A stretch of 64,000 nucleotides of DNA from Coralloluteibacterium thermophilum. GTDB taxonomy: Bacteria; Pseudomonadota; Gammaproteobacteria; Xanthomonadales; Xanthomonadaceae. Under the pieces are notes generated by a model that worked only from the letters and a program-made list of their open reading frames with translations, was not told the origin of the DNA and ran no database searches. A program made the translations under genes and the position numbers. Where the stretch lies: contig NZ_JBHSGG010000002.1 in the NCBI RefSeq assembly GCF_042654365.1, positions 186,001-250,000 of the forward strand, given 5' to 3'. This document shows positions 62,398 through 64,000 of this stretch, piece by piece. Every line of letters starts with the position of its first letter. Position 1 is the stretch's first letter.

Positions 62398-63144
62398 ATG
62401 GACCTCGGCCCCGACTTCCTCCTCTTCGTGGCGATCGGACTGGCCGCGCAACTGGTCGACGGGGCGCTGGGCATGGCCTACGGCCTGCTCTCCTCCTCGA
62501 TCCTGCTGGCCATGGGCTACCCGCCGGCGACCGTGAGCGCGGCCGTGCACACCGCCGAGGTGGGCACCACGGGCGTCTCCGGAGGCGCCCACGCCCTGCT
62601 CGGCAACGTCGACCGCCGCCTGCTCGTGCGGCTGGCGGTGCCCGGCGTGGTCGGCGGCGTGATCGGCGCCTATGCCCTCACGCAGCTGCCGGCCGAGGCG
62701 ATCCGCCCCTTCATCTATGCCTACCTGCTGGTGCTGGCGGTGCTGATCCTCATTCGCGCGGCAGGGCGCCGCGTGCCCCGCGAGCGGGTCCGGCGCGTGC
62801 CCGTGCTCGGCTTCTTCGCCGGCCTGCTGGACGCCAGCGGGGGCGGCGGCTGGGGCCCGGTCGCGACCTCGACCCTGCTCGCCCAGGGCGGCACCGCGCG
62901 CACCACGGTCGGCTCGGTCAACGCCGCCGAGTTCGTGGTGACCCTGGCGATCTCGATCACCTTCCTGCTCACCATCGGCCTGCAGCACCTGGAGATCGTG
63001 CTGGGCCTTCTGCTCGGCGGCGTGATCGCCGCGCCGCTCGCGGCCGTCCTGGTCAAGCGGCTGCCGGAACGGGCGGTGCTGGTCGCGGTGGGCGTGCTGG
63101 TCCTCGCGATCAGCGTCTACCAGATCGCGCGCAGCGTCCTCTGA
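62398..63144 (+). CDS. TauE/SafE-family sulfite exporter-like permease
   Basis: 248 aa, about eight membrane helices in two repeats. First repeat AQLVDGALGMAYGLLSSSIL with HTAEVGTTGVSGGAHALLGN; second repeat VLGFFAGLLDASGGGGWGPV with GSVNAAEFVVTLAIS. These are the paired signature stretches of the family, which exports sulfite, sulfoacetate or other small anions. Starts 36 bases after clp and ends 4 bases from the converging HAD gene. Confidence 0.9.
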   Translation: MDLGPDFLLFVAIGLAAQLVDGALGMAYGLLSSSILLAMGYPPATVSAAVHTAEVGTTGVSGGAHALLGNVDRRLLVRLAVPGVVGGVIGAYALTQLPAEAIRPFIYAYLLVLAVLILIRAAGRRVPRERVRRVPVLGFFAGLLDASGGGGWGPVATSTLLAQGGTARTTVGSVNAAEFVVTLAISITFLLTIGLQHLEIVLGLLLGGVIAAPLAAVLVKRLPERAVLVAVGVLVLAISVYQIARSVL

Positions 63145-63148
63145 GCGG

Positions 63149-63880
63149 TCAGCGCGGCGACCAGCGCCCGCAGGCGCCCCAGTCGCGGATGTCCACCCCG
63201 TCCCCGAGCGCGCGCCGGAAGGTCGCCACCGCGCCCGGCTTCGGGTTGACCACCACCGGGTGCGCCGCCGCGCGCAACAGCGGCAGGTCGGCCGTGCTGT
63301 CCGAATAGGCCCGGGCGATGGGGCCGCCGAAGCCGGCCTCGTCGAGCATGGTCAGCTTGTTGCCGGCGTGGCAGTGCCGCCGCGCCATGACCGCGCCCAG
63401 CCGCGGGCCGGTCTCGGTGCCCAGCACGGGGACGTCGGCGTGCGCGACGAAATCGAGGATGGCGCGCGCCAGCTCCGGCGGCGCGCCGGTGGCGACCACC
63501 ACCCGGTCGCCGGCCTCGCGGTGGGCCTTCAGGGTCTCGACGGCCACGGGAAGCAGCCGCCGGGCCAGGTGCTCGCGATGGGCGAGCACGTAGCGGTCGA
63601 TGAGCTCGTCGAGGTCGCGGCGCCGGTGCAGGCCGATGGTCGCCAGCCAGAGGTAGGCCGAGATCGGGATCCGGCGCAGGTGCACGAACGCGAACAGCGG
63701 CGCCACGAACGGCGAGATCAGCAGCGCCGCGGCATGGCGCCAGGCGTGGCGCTTCAGCAGCCAGCGCACCAGGTGGGTGCCGGAATCGCCGTCGTAGAGG
63801 GTGTGGTCGAAGTCGAAGACGACCAGCGGCGCGTCGGCCGGGGGAAGCGGATAGGCCGGCGTGCGCAGGTCGACGCTCAT
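63149..63880 (-). CDS. HAD-superfamily subfamily IB phosphatase (SerB-like)
   Basis: 243 aa. HAD motif I VVFDFDHTLYDGDSG, motif II VVVATGAPPELA, motif III Lys in GNKLTML and motif IV AYSDSTADLPLL. The helical cap between motifs I and II is of IB type, as in phosphoserine phosphatase-like enzymes. Substrate unknown. The ATG overlaps the trpC stop by 4 bases; a HAD gene after trpC is seen in Xanthomonads. Confidence 0.88.
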   Translation of the reverse strand: MSVDLRTPAYPLPPADAPLVVFDFDHTLYDGDSGTHLVRWLLKRHAWRHAAALLISPFVAPLFAFVHLRRIPISAYLWLATIGLHRRRDLDELIDRYVLAHREHLARRLLPVAVETLKAHREAGDRVVVATGAPPELARAILDFVAHADVPVLGTETGPRLGAVMARRHCHAGNKLTMLDEAGFGGPIARAYSDSTADLPLLRAAAHPVVVNPKPGAVATFRRALGDGVDIRDWGACGRWSPR

Positions 63881-64000
63881 GTCGCGAACAGGCGCGCGAG
63901 CTCGGCGCCGGGGTCCGGAGCGCGCATGAAGGCCTCGCCCACCAGGAAGGCGTGCACGCCCGCCCCGCGCATGCGCGCGACGTCGGCCGGCGTGTGGATG
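63877..64000 (-). CDS. trpC: Indole-3-glycerol phosphate synthase, C-terminal fragment
   Basis: Only the last 41 codons are in the window: IHTPADVARMRGAGVHAFLV then GEAFMRAPDPGAEL. This is the phosphate-binding beta8-alpha8 end of the TIM barrel of IGPS (SGI-T-DV, G-LVGE--M). Stop overlaps the HAD start. Confidence 0.92.
   Translation of the reverse strand, partial: IHTPADVARMRGAGVHAFLVGEAFMRAPDPGAELARLFAT

Overview
The window is GC-rich chromosomal DNA from a gammaproteobacterium, most probably of the Lysobacterales (Xanthomonadales). Three things point there: the order trpC - HAD phosphatase - TauE - clp - speD - sugE - coq7 - rplM - rpsI at the right end; a Clp-type CRP homologue; and an O-antigen locus lying between etfB-etfA and the transsulfuration genes, which is the known position of the LPS cluster in Xanthomonas. 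The genus cannot be named from the sequence alone. Genes are tightly packed, with many 1-4 base overlaps and no gene-free stretch above 300 bases.

Left part (1-17.9 kb) is mostly housekeeping: pgeF (partial) and rluD, divergent from bamD; nadE; the overlapping set pssA - holD-like - rimI; a DUF4124 protein; proS; an H-NS-family protein; a ThrE-type exporter; an Mla/MCE lipid-transport operon (MlaB-MlaE fusion, MlaF, MlaD, auxiliary lipoprotein); alkB; an amidase; and the ETF:ubiquinone oxidoreductase gene behind a palindromic promoter.

Middle part (17.9-49.5 kb) is the cell-surface polysaccharide region. An RgpF/HAD fusion and ugd flank scoAB and the dTDP-L-rhamnose operon rfbBACD. After etfB-etfA comes the O-antigen locus as two converging transcripts. 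The plus-strand arm carries a polytopic membrane protein, a methyltransferase, a GtrB-like polyprenyl-phosphate glycosyltransferase and an LPG-synthase-type (flippase-like) membrane protein. The minus-strand arm starts at cbs and cystathionine lyase and runs by short overlaps through wzm, wzt, a methyltransferase with a long coiled coil (WbdD-like chain terminator candidate), two paralogous double-domain GT2 proteins, a DUF2142 membrane protein, an SMR-type protein, a GT2, a second GtrB-like enzyme and a lipoprotein. The genes suggest a rhamnose-containing O antigen made in the cytoplasm, capped and measured by the methyltransferase, exported by Wzm/Wzt, and possibly decorated in the periplasm by two three-component glycosylation sets.

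Right part (49.7-64 kb) has a small YdcH-like protein, a DUF4398 lipoprotein/coiled-coil pair, a pilU gene broken by an in-frame amber codon, tyrosine catabolism genes (fah, maiA), a TPR-containing Ser/Thr kinase with an unusual HCD catalytic loop, tRNA-Gln, rpsI/rplM, a CPBP protease, coq7, sugE, speD, clp, a TauE permease, a HAD phosphatase and the end of trpC.

The most interesting items are the coiled-coil methyltransferase in a Wzm/Wzt locus, the tandem glycosyltransferase pair in which one copy has lost the catalytic motifs of its first domain, the domain shared by a GT-C-like membrane protein and a lipoprotein at opposite ends of the locus, the amber codon in pilU, and a probable CTG start for mlaF.
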